Shown one piece after another: positions 1 to 8,724 of a stretch of DNA of 64,000 bases (position 1 is its first letter; each line of letters starts with the position of its first letter). Below the pieces are notes generated by a model. The model saw only the letters and a program-made list of their open reading frames with translations, searched no databases and had not been told where the DNA came from. Source of the stretch: an uncultured Duncaniella sp. (lineage in GTDB: Bacteria; Bacteroidota; Bacteroidia; Bacteroidales; Muribaculaceae). Position numbers and translations under genes: made by a program. The stretch lies in assembly GCA_910587165.1 (NCBI GenBank), contig CAJUKP010000007.1, positions 62,001 to 126,000 on the forward strand. Direction: 5' to 3'.

Positions 1-2
1 GG

Positions 3-1481
3 GCCTCGTTCCCGAAGCTCGAGACTTTCAAACTCGAGCGCAATTACCGTTCGACACGCAATATCATCGACGCCGCCGGAAGCCTGATCGACAAGAACAC
101 CGAGCAGATACCCAAGAAGGTGTTCTCGGAGAACGACCGTGGCGCCAGGATCGACGTGACGCGTTGCTACAGTGATTTCGAGGAAGCCTATCAGGTGGCG
201 GCGAGGGTGTCGCAGCGTAAGCTCGCGACAGGCGACTCATACGATGAGTTTGCCATACTCTACCGCACCAATGCCCAGAGCCGTGTGCTCGAGGAGGCAC
301 TGAGGAAGCGCAACATCCCTTACAGGATCTATGGAGGACTCTCGTTCTATCAGCGCAAGGAGGTGAAGGATGCCGTGGCCTATATGCGGCTGTCGGTCAA
401 TCCTGACGATGATGAGGCTTTGCGCCGTGTCATCAACACTCCGGCGCGCGGGATAGGGGAGACCACTCTCGCCAAGCTCACCCGTGCCGCCTTAGACAAT
501 AATACGAGTGTATGGCAGGTGCTCAACCGTCCTGATGAGTTTCCGGTGGACATCAACAACGGAACCAGGAAGAAACTGGCGGTGTTCTACAATGTGGTGG
601 ACGGTTTCATCGAGCTGAACGAGAGCGGGATGGATGCCTACGAGGTGACACGCAGGATTCTGGAGGACACCGGTCTCTATTCGATGTATCTCCACGACAA
701 TACCCCGGAGAATATATCGAAACGTGAGAATCTCGAGGAGCTACTGAGCGGTGTGAAGGAGTTTGTGGACAATGCCACCGAGCAGGGAAGCGAGGATACG
801 GGGCTCACCTCGTTCCTGAGCGAGATTTCCCTTGCCACCGACCAGGACTCGGACACAATGGCCGAGGAGCACGTGACTCTCATGACCGCCCATGCGGCGA
901 AGGGTCTGGAGTTCAACAATGTGTTCATTGTCGGGGTGGAGGAGGATCTCTTTCCGTCGGCGATGGTCAGCAATGACTTCAAAGGCATCGAGGAGGAGCG
1001 TCGTCTGCTCTACGTGGCCATCACCCGCGCGCGTAATTTCTGCATGATGAGCTATGCCACCTCACGCTACCGCAACGGACAGACCACCACGCCGCGGCCG
1101 TCGCGTTTCATCGGTGACATCGACCCGGCCTACCTGCATCTCGACACGGGAAACGATTTCCGCACTCCCCAGACCGTGCAGCCGTCGCGCCAGACTGTGA
1201 GGTTCGCACCTTCGATGGCCGGGAGCGCCCGTCCGCTCAGCGAGCTGCGCCGGCCTCAGGGAACTCCCGCGTCTGTTGCCCGTTCGGCTGGTGATATGCC
1301 CCGCCATACACCCGATGAGGTGTCGGTGGGCACACGGATACTTCACGCGAAGTTCGGCCGTGGTGTGATCGAGGCCATCGACACAGCCGGCACTGACCCG
1401 AGGATGACCGTGAAGTTTGACAACGACACCATGGAGTCCCGGACACTGTTGTTTAAATTCGCCAAATTCAATATCCTATGA
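3..1481 (+). CDS. ATP-dependent DNA helicase PcrA/UvrD family, 3' part
   Basis: Superfamily 1 DNA helicase of the UvrD/PcrA/Rep type, cut by the window edge so that the N-terminal Walker A half is missing. The open frame runs from base 3 without a stop. The visible part starts with the motif IV region LERNYRSTRNI (around bases 36-65). It continues with an AHAAKGLEF helicase motif and with EEERRLLYVAITRAR, the motif VI arginine region. The last ~50 residues (VGTRILHAKFGRGVIEAI and following) match the small C-terminal domain typical of PcrA, which in other species contacts RNA polymerase. The family unwinds DNA 3'-5' in repair and in removing stalled transcription complexes. The stop codon overlaps the nspC start (ATGA, 1478-1481), which suggests co-transcription. 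The family call is secure; the choice between pcrA and uvrD as a name is not. Confidence 0.93.
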   Translation, partial: ASFPKLETFKLERNYRSTRNIIDAAGSLIDKNTEQIPKKVFSENDRGARIDVTRCYSDFEEAYQVAARVSQRKLATGDSYDEFAILYRTNAQSRVLEEALRKRNIPYRIYGGLSFYQRKEVKDAVAYMRLSVNPDDDEALRRVINTPARGIGETTLAKLTRAALDNNTSVWQVLNRPDEFPVDINNGTRKKLAVFYNVVDGFIELNESGMDAYEVTRRILEDTGLYSMYLHDNTPENISKRENLEELLSGVKEFVDNATEQGSEDTGLTSFLSEISLATDQDSDTMAEEHVTLMTAHAAKGLEFNNVFIVGVEEDLFPSAMVSNDFKGIEEERRLLYVAITRARNFCMMSYATSRYRNGQTTTPRPSRFIGDIDPAYLHLDTGNDFRTPQTVQPSRQTVRFAPSMAGSARPLSELRRPQGTPASVARSAGDMPRHTPDEVSVGTRILHAKFGRGVIEAIDTAGTDPRMTVKFDNDTMESRTLLFKFAKFNIL

Positions 1482-2608
1482 GGATCAACGATATACCCAC
1501 CCCCTTCTATATAGTATATGAGGACCGCCTGCGCCGCAATCTCGAGCTTATCAGCCGGGTCGAGCGCGAGGCGGGAGTCAACATCATCATGGCATTCAAG
1601 GCCAATGCCCTCTGGCGTTCGTTTCACATCATCAGGGAGTATAACCGCGACTTCACCGCAAGCTCGCTCAACGAGCTGCGCCTCGGCAACGAGGAGCTCG
1701 GAGGCGAGGCCCATGTATATTGCCCGGTCTACACGCCCGAAACCATATCGGAGTTTCTCTCGCGGGCCACACATATCACCTTCAATTCGTTGAGCCAGTG
1801 GGAGAAGTATGGATCAATGGCCATCGGTGCCGGAGTGTCGCCGGGTCTGAGGGTCAACCCCCAGTGTTCGGTCATCGACACCGAGATTTATAATCCGGCC
1901 CTGCCGGGTTCGCGCTTCGGAGTGACCGCCGACCAGCTCGGCGGAACATTGCCGGAGGGGATAGAGGGGCTTCATTTCCACGCGTTGTGTGAGAGCTCGT
2001 CATACGATCTCGCCAAAGTACTCGCGGCGTTCGAGGAGCAGTTCGGTGCATTCCTTCCGGCTCTGAAATGGGTGAACTTCGGCGGCGGACATCTTATGAC
2101 ACGCGAGGGTTATGACACGGATCATCTGATAGGTCTGCTGCGCGGCTTCCGGGCCCGTTATCCCTGGCTCAAGGTCGTTATGGAGCCGGGAAGCGCCTTC
2201 ACGTGGCGCACCGGCGACCTGGTGACATCTGTGCTTGACGTGGTGGAGAACCAGGGGGTGAAGACGGCCATCATAGACGCTTCGTTTGCCTGCCATATGC
2301 CTGACTGTCTCGAGATGCCTTACAAACCGGCCATCACCGAGAGTGTGGCGGAGGCGCCGGGACTTCCGGTCTACCGTCTCGGCGGAAATTCCTGTCTGAG
2401 CGGTGACTATGTGGGCGACTGGGCTTTCCCCGCGCCACTGCAGCCGGGACAGCGCCTCACTCTGGAGGATATGAACCATTACACGACCGTGAAGACCAAT
2501 ATGTTCAATGGCATACAGCATCCCTCGATAGTGTTGTGTGACAAGGATGGGGAATGCACCTATCTGCGTCGTTTCGATTATGAGGATTACAAAAACCGGA
2601 TGTGCTGA
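1478..2608 (+). CDS. nspC: Carboxynorspermidine/carboxyspermidine decarboxylase
   Basis: PLP-dependent fold-type III decarboxylase, 376 residues, the usual length for NspC. It makes norspermidine or spermidine from the carboxylated intermediate, the alternative polyamine route used by many gut Bacteroidales. The PLP lysine lies in MAFKANALW near residue 43. Later family motifs are HFHALCESS, the glycine-rich phosphate-binding stretch VNFGGGHLMT, and EPGSAFTWRTGDLV. The C-terminal active-site cysteine region is GGNSCLSGDYVGDW. It starts inside the stop of the helicase gene and its own stop (2606-2608) overlaps the next ATG, so the three genes are probably translationally coupled. The partner carboxynorspermidine dehydrogenase is not in this window. 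Confidence 0.94.
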   Translation: MRINDIPTPFYIVYEDRLRRNLELISRVEREAGVNIIMAFKANALWRSFHIIREYNRDFTASSLNELRLGNEELGGEAHVYCPVYTPETISEFLSRATHITFNSLSQWEKYGSMAIGAGVSPGLRVNPQCSVIDTEIYNPALPGSRFGVTADQLGGTLPEGIEGLHFHALCESSSYDLAKVLAAFEEQFGAFLPALKWVNFGGGHLMTREGYDTDHLIGLLRGFRARYPWLKVVMEPGSAFTWRTGDLVTSVLDVVENQGVKTAIIDASFACHMPDCLEMPYKPAITESVAEAPGLPVYRLGGNSCLSGDYVGDWAFPAPLQPGQRLTLEDMNHYTTVKTNMFNGIQHPSIVLCDKDGECTYLRRFDYEDYKNRMC

Positions 2609-3612
2609 TGGAGCAGAAACCACGTTTTTCAGTGATCATTCCGGTCTACAACCGTCCTGACGAAGTGGCCGATCTGATGAAAAGCCTCGCGGAGCAGACC
2701 TGCGATGACTTCGAGGTGGTGATAGTCGAGGATGGCTCGACCGTGAGATGCGAGGAGTCGGTCAGGCGTTACCCGTCCGTGAGATCAAAGTATTTCTATA
2801 AGGAAAACGAGGGGCGTTCCATAGCGCGAAACTATGGTATGGAACGTGCCGTGGGTGACTGGTTCATTTTTTTCGACAGCGACTGTGTGATACCCCCCGG
2901 CTATTTTGCCACACTCAGCCGTGAGCTTGCCTCGGCTCCATGCGATGCGTTCGGAGGCCCGGATGCCGCCCACGAATCGTTCTCGCCCACACAGAAGGCC
3001 ATCAATTATGCCATGACCTCGTTTCTCACCACCGGCGGCATACGCGGCGGCAAGGTGAGTATGGAGAAGTTTACCCCCAGGACGTTCAACATGGGCTTCT
3101 CGCGCCGGGTCTATGAGAAGGTGGGAGGTTTCAGGGAGATGTTCTCCGAGGATATAGACATGAGCACACGTATCCGCAATGCCGGATTCACCATCTCGCT
3201 CATACGGCCGGCTTTCGTCTACCACAAACGCCGCATCGACTTCGCCAAATTCTTCCGTCAGGTCCATGTGTTCGGGATGTCACGCATCACGCTCAAACTG
3301 CTTTATCCCGGTTCGATGAAGCTGGTGCATACTCTTCCGGCTCTGGCTGTGATAGCCGGTGTGGCCATGCTGCTTCTCGGCATACTGGTCTCTCCGTGGT
3401 GGCTTCTGCCGCTCGGCCTGTATCTGCTCGCGATCCTGATAACCGCGCTTGTCTCGACCCGATCGCTTGAGATTGCCCTCAAGGCTGTCCCGGCGAGTGT
3501 GATCCAGATCACCGGCTATGGCACCGGATTCCTGCGCGCCTATTTCACCAAGATACTCCTCGGACGCGGCCGCGATATAGAGGAGGAGATACTCATACGC
3601 AAAGGTAAGTGA
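2608..3612 (+). CDS. Family 2 glycosyltransferase with C-terminal membrane helices
   Basis: GT-A fold glycosyltransferase of family GT2, about 334 residues. The N-terminus FSVIIPVYNRPDEVADL is the classic nucleotide-sugar binding strand. FFDSDCVIPP supplies the DxD-like metal site near residue 90, and the acidic SEDIDMSTRIRNAG stretch fits the catalytic base region. Two or three hydrophobic helices follow (roughly residues 235-310), so the enzyme is probably anchored on the cytoplasmic face of the inner membrane. The chosen start is the ATG at 2608, which overlaps the nspC stop as TGATG. A GTG at 2602 is an alternative adding two residues. The acceptor and donor cannot be read from the sequence; a cell-envelope glycan is likely. 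Confidence 0.88.
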   Translation: MEQKPRFSVIIPVYNRPDEVADLMKSLAEQTCDDFEVVIVEDGSTVRCEESVRRYPSVRSKYFYKENEGRSIARNYGMERAVGDWFIFFDSDCVIPPGYFATLSRELASAPCDAFGGPDAAHESFSPTQKAINYAMTSFLTTGGIRGGKVSMEKFTPRTFNMGFSRRVYEKVGGFREMFSEDIDMSTRIRNAGFTISLIRPAFVYHKRRIDFAKFFRQVHVFGMSRITLKLLYPGSMKLVHTLPALAVIAGVAMLLLGILVSPWWLLPLGLYLLAILITALVSTRSLEIALKAVPASVIQITGYGTGFLRAYFTKILLGRGRDIEEEILIRKGK

Positions 3613-3614
3613 CA

Positions 3615-4322
3615 ATGGACGAGACACCCTTCGGCTCCATGCGCATCTCTGATCTGCAGGAGGATGACAAACCGCGCGAGAAAGCTCTCTCGCTGGGCAT
3701 ACGTGCGCTGAGCGATGCCGAGCTGATAGCCATAATCTTCGGTGGCGGACTTCCGGGTATGTCGGTGATCGACATGGCCCGTTCCATATTGCGCGACTGT
3801 GACGGGAGGGTGGACAATCTCGCCCGTATGTCGATGAACGAGCTTATGAGCAAATACAAGGGTGTCGGTCCGGCCAAAGCCGTCAGTCTGGCGGCTGCAT
3901 TCGAGCTCGGACGCCGCAACAGCGAGTCGGCTGCCGTGCGTGTCAATCCACAGATACGCTCGAGCAATGATGTCGTGGAGCTCATGAGTCCTGTGCTCAG
4001 CGGTCTTGAATATGAGGAATTCTGGGTGCTGATGCTGTCGAGGGCCAACCGTGTCACCTACAAGCGCTGCATATCGCAGGGGGGCACCGCCGCAACAGTG
4101 GTTGATGTGAAACTGCTTCTCAAGAGGGCCATCGACTGTCTGGCCGAAGGGATCATACTCGTTCACAATCATCCGTCGGGCAATCACAGGCCCTCGGGAG
4201 ATGACGACAGCCTCACGCGCCGCATCAAGGAGGGAGCGCGCATACTTGGCATAAACGTGCTCGACCATGTGATAATAGCCGGCCCCAACTCCTATTCCTA
4301 CAACGACGAAGGGAGATTGTGA
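3615..4322 (+). CDS. radC: RadC family JAB-domain protein
   Basis: RadC/YeeS family protein of 235 residues with a helix-hairpin-helix part (MSKYKGVGPAKAVSLAAAFELGRR) followed by a JAB1/MPN metalloprotease-like domain. The metal-binding motif is visible as LVHNHPSGNHRPSGDD near residue 180. Despite its name the family is not firmly tied to DNA repair, and its biochemical role is unsettled. The start is set at the ATG of 3615 because AAAGG lies about ten bases upstream; a GTG at 3609 would add two residues. It follows the glycosyltransferase by two bases and is the last gene before the AT-rich restriction-modification island, so the junction at about 4325 marks a change in base composition. 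Confidence 0.92.
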   Translation: MDETPFGSMRISDLQEDDKPREKALSLGIRALSDAELIAIIFGGGLPGMSVIDMARSILRDCDGRVDNLARMSMNELMSKYKGVGPAKAVSLAAAFELGRRNSESAAVRVNPQIRSSNDVVELMSPVLSGLEYEEFWVLMLSRANRVTYKRCISQGGTAATVVDVKLLLKRAIDCLAEGIILVHNHPSGNHRPSGDDDSLTRRIKEGARILGINVLDHVIIAGPNSYSYNDEGRL

Positions 4323-4358
4323 TTCCGATTGATACTGGTATTGTATGGATTGACAGAT

Positions 4359-6023
4359 ATGATAAAGAAGTATACAGACAAGAAGAAAGACGGAACAACG
4401 TTTACTCCGGTGCCGTTGGCTGATTTTCTAGCTAAGAAACTGCTTACATATATCAGACCTGCAGATAATCCCATCATGATAAATGATCCGGCTTGTGGTG
4501 ATGGTGCTCTTCTTATGGCGTTGGCGGGGAAACTCAGCGAAGCCGGCATTCAATTCAATATATCCGGATCAGATAAAAATCCATCATTTACAGACCAGAC
4601 TGTCAAGCAGCTGTCTAATCGGTTCGCAGATAGCGTGATAGATATAAAATGCAAGGATTTCATTTCCGAAAGACTTGGTGGATTATTCTCTTTTGAAAAA
4701 GTTAATGATGTCATCATAGCAAATCCTCCTTATGTGAGGACTCAAGTCCTTGGAGCCGAATATGCTAAAAAAATAGCGGATTCGTTTGGACTGACCGGAA
4801 GGATTGATCTGTATTATCCGTTCCTTATCAATATGACTGAAAGTCTCAGACCAGGAGGTTTGTTGGGTGTTATAACCTCAAACCGGTTTCTGACTACTAA
4901 AAGCGGAGCGGATATCCGTGCATACTTATTGAGGAATTATGAAATCTTGGAGATTATAGATTTAGGTGACACCAAACCTTTTGATACTGCCGTGCTTCCT
5001 GCAGTCTTCATAGGCCGTAAGAAACCCTGTGATGATGAAAGCAAGTCTCATAAGTTTATATCCATATATGAGTCAAGATCTTCCGACAAGTCCGGTCTTA
5101 TGCATACTGGTGTGGACATATATGATGTCATAAATCAGGAAACTGACGGTTTATTCCGGATAGGGTCACAGGAATACGTGGTAAGAACCGGAATGCTTGA
5201 CCGCAGTGGAAATGCAGGCAGTGTATGGTGCATAAAATCAGAGGAAAGCAGTTCACTGATAACAAAAATTGAATCGAAAATGTCCAACCGCATATCCGAT
5301 TTCTTCAAGGTGCGTGTTGGAATCAAATCATGTGCTGATGATGTGTTTCTTAGCGATGATTTCACTGAACATAGACCTGAAGATGTCTGGTTTAGAGATA
5401 TGATATCGCAAGAAAATATCGACGGCGGTGATATAAAAGGTCCACTCCCGAGAGTAATATATCCTTATTACGAAAATAATGGAGAGAAGGCTGTGCTTGA
5501 TATTGACGTATATCCGGAAGCAAAGGCTTTTTTCACGCAACATGAGGAAAGGCTAAAAAGGCGAAGCTATCTGATCAAGTCAAAAAAGAAATGGTATGAA
5601 TATTGGGTGCCTCAGAACCCGGTGTTGTGGAAATATCCCAAGCTGGTATGGGCTGATATAAGTTCTGAACCACGGTTTGCAATTGATTATACCGGAGCAC
5701 TTGTCAATGGAAATTGTTATTGGATCTGTGGTACATCATCTGAAGACCTCGATATGTTGTATCTGATTCTTGGGATTGCTAACTCAAAACTGATGGCGGA
5801 GTACCACGATATGAAGTTTAATAATAAGCTGTACAGTGGGAAGCGTCGTTATCTATCCCAATACGTTGAGCAGTATCCCCTTCCAGACATAAAATCGGAT
5901 GAAGCAAAAAGAATCTTGCATTTGACCAAGGAGTTTGTCAAGTGCAAGATTAGTACTGAGAGGAATATCTATAAGTCTAGGATTGAAGCAGCAGTGAAAG
6001 CGGCTTTCGGCATTACGGATTAA
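4359..6023 (+). CDS. Type II N6-adenine DNA methyltransferase, gamma class (TaqI-like)
   Basis: DNA adenine-N6 methyltransferase of about 554 residues. The order of motifs is that of gamma-class enzymes such as M.TaqI. An FTP motif comes near residue 16, then the SAM-binding DPACGDGALLMALAG near residue 44 and the catalytic NPPYVR near residue 117. A long C-terminal target-recognition part ends in NSKLMAEYHDMKFNNK and QYVEQYPLPD, features of the TaqI C-terminal specificity domain. The start is the ATG at 4359; an upstream TTG at 4329 would add ten residues with no support. The gene is clearly AT-rich against its neighbours, with codon use to match, which points to horizontal acquisition. It overlaps the convergent nuclease gene by 11 bases. 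The recognition sequence cannot be told from here. Confidence 0.9.
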   Translation: MIKKYTDKKKDGTTFTPVPLADFLAKKLLTYIRPADNPIMINDPACGDGALLMALAGKLSEAGIQFNISGSDKNPSFTDQTVKQLSNRFADSVIDIKCKDFISERLGGLFSFEKVNDVIIANPPYVRTQVLGAEYAKKIADSFGLTGRIDLYYPFLINMTESLRPGGLLGVITSNRFLTTKSGADIRAYLLRNYEILEIIDLGDTKPFDTAVLPAVFIGRKKPCDDESKSHKFISIYESRSSDKSGLMHTGVDIYDVINQETDGLFRIGSQEYVVRTGMLDRSGNAGSVWCIKSEESSSLITKIESKMSNRISDFFKVRVGIKSCADDVFLSDDFTEHRPEDVWFRDMISQENIDGGDIKGPLPRVIYPYYENNGEKAVLDIDVYPEAKAFFTQHEERLKRRSYLIKSKKKWYEYWVPQNPVLWKYPKLVWADISSEPRFAIDYTGALVNGNCYWICGTSSEDLDMLYLILGIANSKLMAEYHDMKFNNKLYSGKRRYLSQYVEQYPLPDIKSDEAKRILHLTKEFVKCKISTERNIYKSRIEAAVKAAFGITD

Positions 6024-7110
6024 AGACACATTGTCCTTCGAATCCGTCAAAGAAATTCATGGGGATTGACCTCTGGCACTTGTAATTGACGTCACTTATA
6101 TACGTGAAGACTGAATCCAAAGAGTCACCGGATGATAGGATTATTCCTTCGATCCTATTGGATTGCCTGTTGGTCAGAGCTATGAGATATCTCACATCTC
6201 GTGTGGTGATATCAAGATTCTCATCAATGATTTCTTCAAATTGAGGTGAGTAGCGCCCAAGATCTACAGTTGGAGAGTCCTGCACCTTTACTTCCAGTAG
6301 CTGTTGAGGAACATCCGGAAATCCACCTGCCAATCTACTGTCCTCATGAAGGCCCAATAACTGGATTACTTTCTTCTCCAGAAGTTGTCCCTTTGTTTTT
6401 GTGTCCGGAGCTTCAAGGGTGACACCTATAAGATTCATTGCAACGATGCTCTTTATCTCGGATAATGGCATCAGGGTGTTACGTGTCGGGGAATCAGTGG
6501 ATTGTATGGATGAAAGATCCGGATGGCTTACGCTTAATGATTTGACTTTCTGAGTGTCATCATAAAACAGAATGCGTTCATCCGATTGAATTATGCTGTT
6601 TCTGCATTTGTCATGTATAAGCAACTGGTTTTTTATCGTTTCCTTACCGAATTTTCCAAATCGTTGCTCAATGTAGTCAGGGGTTAAAATAACAATAGAT
6701 GAAATTATTTCACGTGTTACATCTATTTTTACCATTACCAACCGAATATCCTGAGGAGTGATTCTGTCATTATTGTCATACGTTACCAATGGATTCTTAC
6801 CAATTGGATTACGATTCCATATCTGAAGATTGTATTTATCGCCGGTTGATACGATGTATGTGTCAATCAACTCAGATAAAACCTTGGGAACACCTTTCTT
6901 TCTCGGGGGAATGATCGTGAACGTTCCCTCTGAAGCATTTGTGGTATGTGGTTGTACCATTGATGAAATCAGTTTGCGTATCCTTGATCCGTCAGTTCTT
7001 GGTCGGTGGGTGGGGATAAACGTCGTTCCCACGAGCGGACGCAATACATTCTGCAGTTCTTCGGAGGTGAGAACACTGTTTTTAGATCTCGGTGGTAAAC
7101 TTAATTTCAT
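6013..7110 (-). CDS. Probable type II restriction endonuclease (PD-(D/E)XK)
   Basis: Protein of 365 residues without a subfamily I recognise by eye, but with a readable PD-(D/E)XK nuclease core. The stretch GGFPDVPQQLLEVKVQDSP near residues 257-275 supplies the PD aspartate and the E-V-K pair. A conserved-looking glutamate lies shortly upstream in KGQLLEKKVIQLLG. It is convergent with and overlaps the methyltransferase gene, and its start overlaps the stop of the small regulator gene (ATGA, 7107-7110). That is the arrangement of controller-plus-nuclease operons in type II systems. The gene is AT-rich like the methyltransferase. The call as the cognate nuclease rests on context plus the motif; specificity is unknown. 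Confidence 0.78.
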   Translation of the reverse strand: MKLSLPPRSKNSVLTSEELQNVLRPLVGTTFIPTHRPRTDGSRIRKLISSMVQPHTTNASEGTFTIIPPRKKGVPKVLSELIDTYIVSTGDKYNLQIWNRNPIGKNPLVTYDNNDRITPQDIRLVMVKIDVTREIISSIVILTPDYIEQRFGKFGKETIKNQLLIHDKCRNSIIQSDERILFYDDTQKVKSLSVSHPDLSSIQSTDSPTRNTLMPLSEIKSIVAMNLIGVTLEAPDTKTKGQLLEKKVIQLLGLHEDSRLAGGFPDVPQQLLEVKVQDSPTVDLGRYSPQFEEIIDENLDITTRDVRYLIALTNRQSNRIEGIILSSGDSLDSVFTYISDVNYKCQRSIPMNFFDGFEGQCVFNP

Positions 7111-7352
7111 TTGTCTTCTATGAGTTTCTCCAATTGATTGATGAATTCAGGGAAGGAAATACCGAGAGAAATACAGATAGAGCGTAGTTCAATGACATTA
7201 AGCCTTCGTTCATGAGTCTCGATTTTGCTTATAATACCCTGTTTGATACCTAATGATGAAGCAAGCCGCTCCTGAGTGAAACCTTTCTCGATGCGTTTTG
7301 CTTTAAGAAGAGTGAGAAGTTGTTGATATTCTTTGTTGTGAATGGATTTCAT
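7107..7352 (-). CDS. Xre-family controller (C) protein of the restriction-modification system
   Basis: Small DNA-binding protein of 81 residues with one helix-turn-helix of the Xre/Cro type: KGFTQERLASSLGIKQGIISKIE, residues about 23-45. It ends in a helical dimer-like tail. Size, fold and position directly upstream of the nuclease gene fit the controller proteins that delay nuclease expression when a type II system enters a new host. The ATG at 7352 is preferred; a TTG at 7370 would add six residues. Palindromic sequences just upstream (7375-7408) are candidate autoregulatory sites. Translation is coupled to the nuclease by a four-base overlap. Confidence 0.85.
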   Translation of the reverse strand: MKSIHNKEYQQLLTLLKAKRIEKGFTQERLASSLGIKQGIISKIETHERRLNVIELRSICISLGISFPEFINQLEKLIEDK

Positions 7353-7374
7353 AATAATAAAATTGTCCAAATTT

Positions 7375-7408
7375 AATATTCGAATTTAGAATATTCCAAA
7401 TTGGAATA
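7375..7408. promoter_or_regulatory. Paired palindromes, candidate controller-protein operator
   Basis: Two inverted repeats lie back to back upstream of the regulator gene. The first is AATATTC, seven bases, GAATATT (7375-7395). The second is the perfect odd palindrome TATTCCAA-A-TTGGAATA (7392-7408). The two overlap by four bases. CCAAATT also occurs as a direct repeat at 7367 and 7396. Tandem dyad sites upstream of the controller gene are the known layout of C-boxes, where one dimer activates and a second represses. Binding is inferred, not shown. Confidence 0.55.
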
Positions 7409-7444
7409 AAACTCTTGATGAATGATTGGTTTGGTAAGTATTGG

Positions 7445-7476
7445 ATTGTACATCCGGGGATTTTGCTGTATCTTTG
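7445..7476 (+). promoter_or_regulatory. Bacteroidota-type promoter for the alcohol dehydrogenase gene
   Basis: ATTG at 7445-7448 and TATCTTTG at 7469-7476 are separated by 20 bases. This fits the -33/-7 consensus (TTTG, 19-21 bases, TAnnTTTG) read by the primary sigma factor of this phylum. The predicted start lies near 7483, giving an untranslated leader of about 18 bases before the ATG at 7501. Confidence 0.6.
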
Positions 7477-7500
7477 CAGTACTTAAAAAACTTTACTTTC

Positions 7501-8697
7501 ATGAAAGAATTTACATATTATGCACCCACTGAGGTGGTGTTTGGTCCGGATACTGAGAACCGGACCGGTGAACTCGTCAGGAAATGGGGCGGGTCGAAGG
7601 TGCTTGTTGTCTATGGTGGCGGCAGCTGTGTGCGTTCGGGGCTTCTCGACCGTGTGACCGGATCCCTGAAGGAGAATGGCATTCCATTTGAATCGCTGGG
7701 TGGTGTGGTCCCCAATCCCCGTCTGTCACTTGTGCGCCGGGGCATCGACCTTGCCCGTGGCGAGGGAATAGATTTCATCGTGGCCGTAGGTGGCGGCAGT
7801 GTCATCGACTCGGCCAAGGCTATCGCCGCCGGTGTGGAATATGAGGGTGATGTGTGGGATTTCTTCCTGCGCAAGCTTGTGCCTGTCAAGGCTCTTCCTG
7901 TCGGAGCGGTGCTGACCATCCCTGCAGCCGGAAGCGAGATGAGCGACGGTTGTGTGGTGACACGTGAGGATGAGTGTGGCGATGAGAAGAAATCGTTCTC
8001 CAACAATATCTGCCGTCCACGTTTCGCCGTGATGAATCCGGAACTTACCTATACTCTCCCCGCTTATCAGACATCGTGTGGTGTTGTCGACATCATGATG
8101 CACACGCTCGAGCGTTACTTCACCCGCGGCGGTGATATGTATCTCACCGATGCGCTTGCCGATGCTCTGCTCCGCACTGTGATGAAGTGCGGCGAGAAGG
8201 TGATGTCGGCTCCCGACGATTATTCCGTCCGTGCCTCCATCATGTGGGCGAGCTCTCTTGCTCATAATGACCTCACCGGTCTGCGCGGCCAGGGCGACTG
8301 GGCCGTGCACGGTCTGGAGCATGAGGTGAGCGGTCTCTTCGATGTGGCCCATGGTGCCGGTCTGGCAGCCATCTGGGGTGCGTGGGCGCGCTATGTGGTG
8401 GATCTGTGTCCCGAGCGTTTCGCTCGTCTGGCAGTCAGCCTCTTCGACATACCCGCCAATCTTGACTCAAAGGAGGAGATGATGCTCACGGCCAATGCCG
8501 GCATCGAGGCCATGCTTGATTTCTTCCGTCTGATCGGAATGCCTGTCAATCTCACCGAGCTTATCGGCCGGGAGCCTTCCGATGAGGAGATCCGCCACAT
8601 GGCCGAGATGTGCACCAAGGGTGGAACCGCCACACTCGGGGCCCTGCGCAAGCTCACGATTGAAGATGTCGAGACAATCTACCGCAACGCCCGGTAG
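7501..8697 (+). CDS. Iron-containing alcohol dehydrogenase (BDH/YqhD type)
   Basis: Group III (iron-activated) NAD(P)H-dependent alcohol dehydrogenase, 398 residues. The nucleotide-binding signature AVGGGSVIDSAKAIA is near residue 97. The metal ligands are spread over the C-terminal half: the CGVVDIMMHTLERYF helix (Asp and His) and the two histidines of HGLEHEVSGLFDVAHGAG. The closest named relatives are the butanol dehydrogenase/YqhD enzymes that reduce aldehydes in the cytoplasm; the natural substrate is unknown. The start is the ATG at 7501, placed just behind a good promoter. The gene is G+C-rich again, marking the right edge of the restriction island. It is followed after 27 bases by rfbA. 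Confidence 0.92.
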   Translation: MKEFTYYAPTEVVFGPDTENRTGELVRKWGGSKVLVVYGGGSCVRSGLLDRVTGSLKENGIPFESLGGVVPNPRLSLVRRGIDLARGEGIDFIVAVGGGSVIDSAKAIAAGVEYEGDVWDFFLRKLVPVKALPVGAVLTIPAAGSEMSDGCVVTREDECGDEKKSFSNNICRPRFAVMNPELTYTLPAYQTSCGVVDIMMHTLERYFTRGGDMYLTDALADALLRTVMKCGEKVMSAPDDYSVRASIMWASSLAHNDLTGLRGQGDWAVHGLEHEVSGLFDVAHGAGLAAIWGAWARYVVDLCPERFARLAVSLFDIPANLDSKEEMMLTANAGIEAMLDFFRLIGMPVNLTELIGREPSDEEIRHMAEMCTKGGTATLGALRKLTIEDVETIYRNAR

Positions 8698-8724
8698 GGA
8701 CAGTCACCGTTTACCAGCTCAGTT

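Noticed and set aside
4329..4358. TTG start for the methyltransferase ten codons upstream
   Set aside because: The extra residues are hydrophobic and unlike the family N-terminus; the ATG at 4359 begins directly before the KDGTTFTP region as in relatives.
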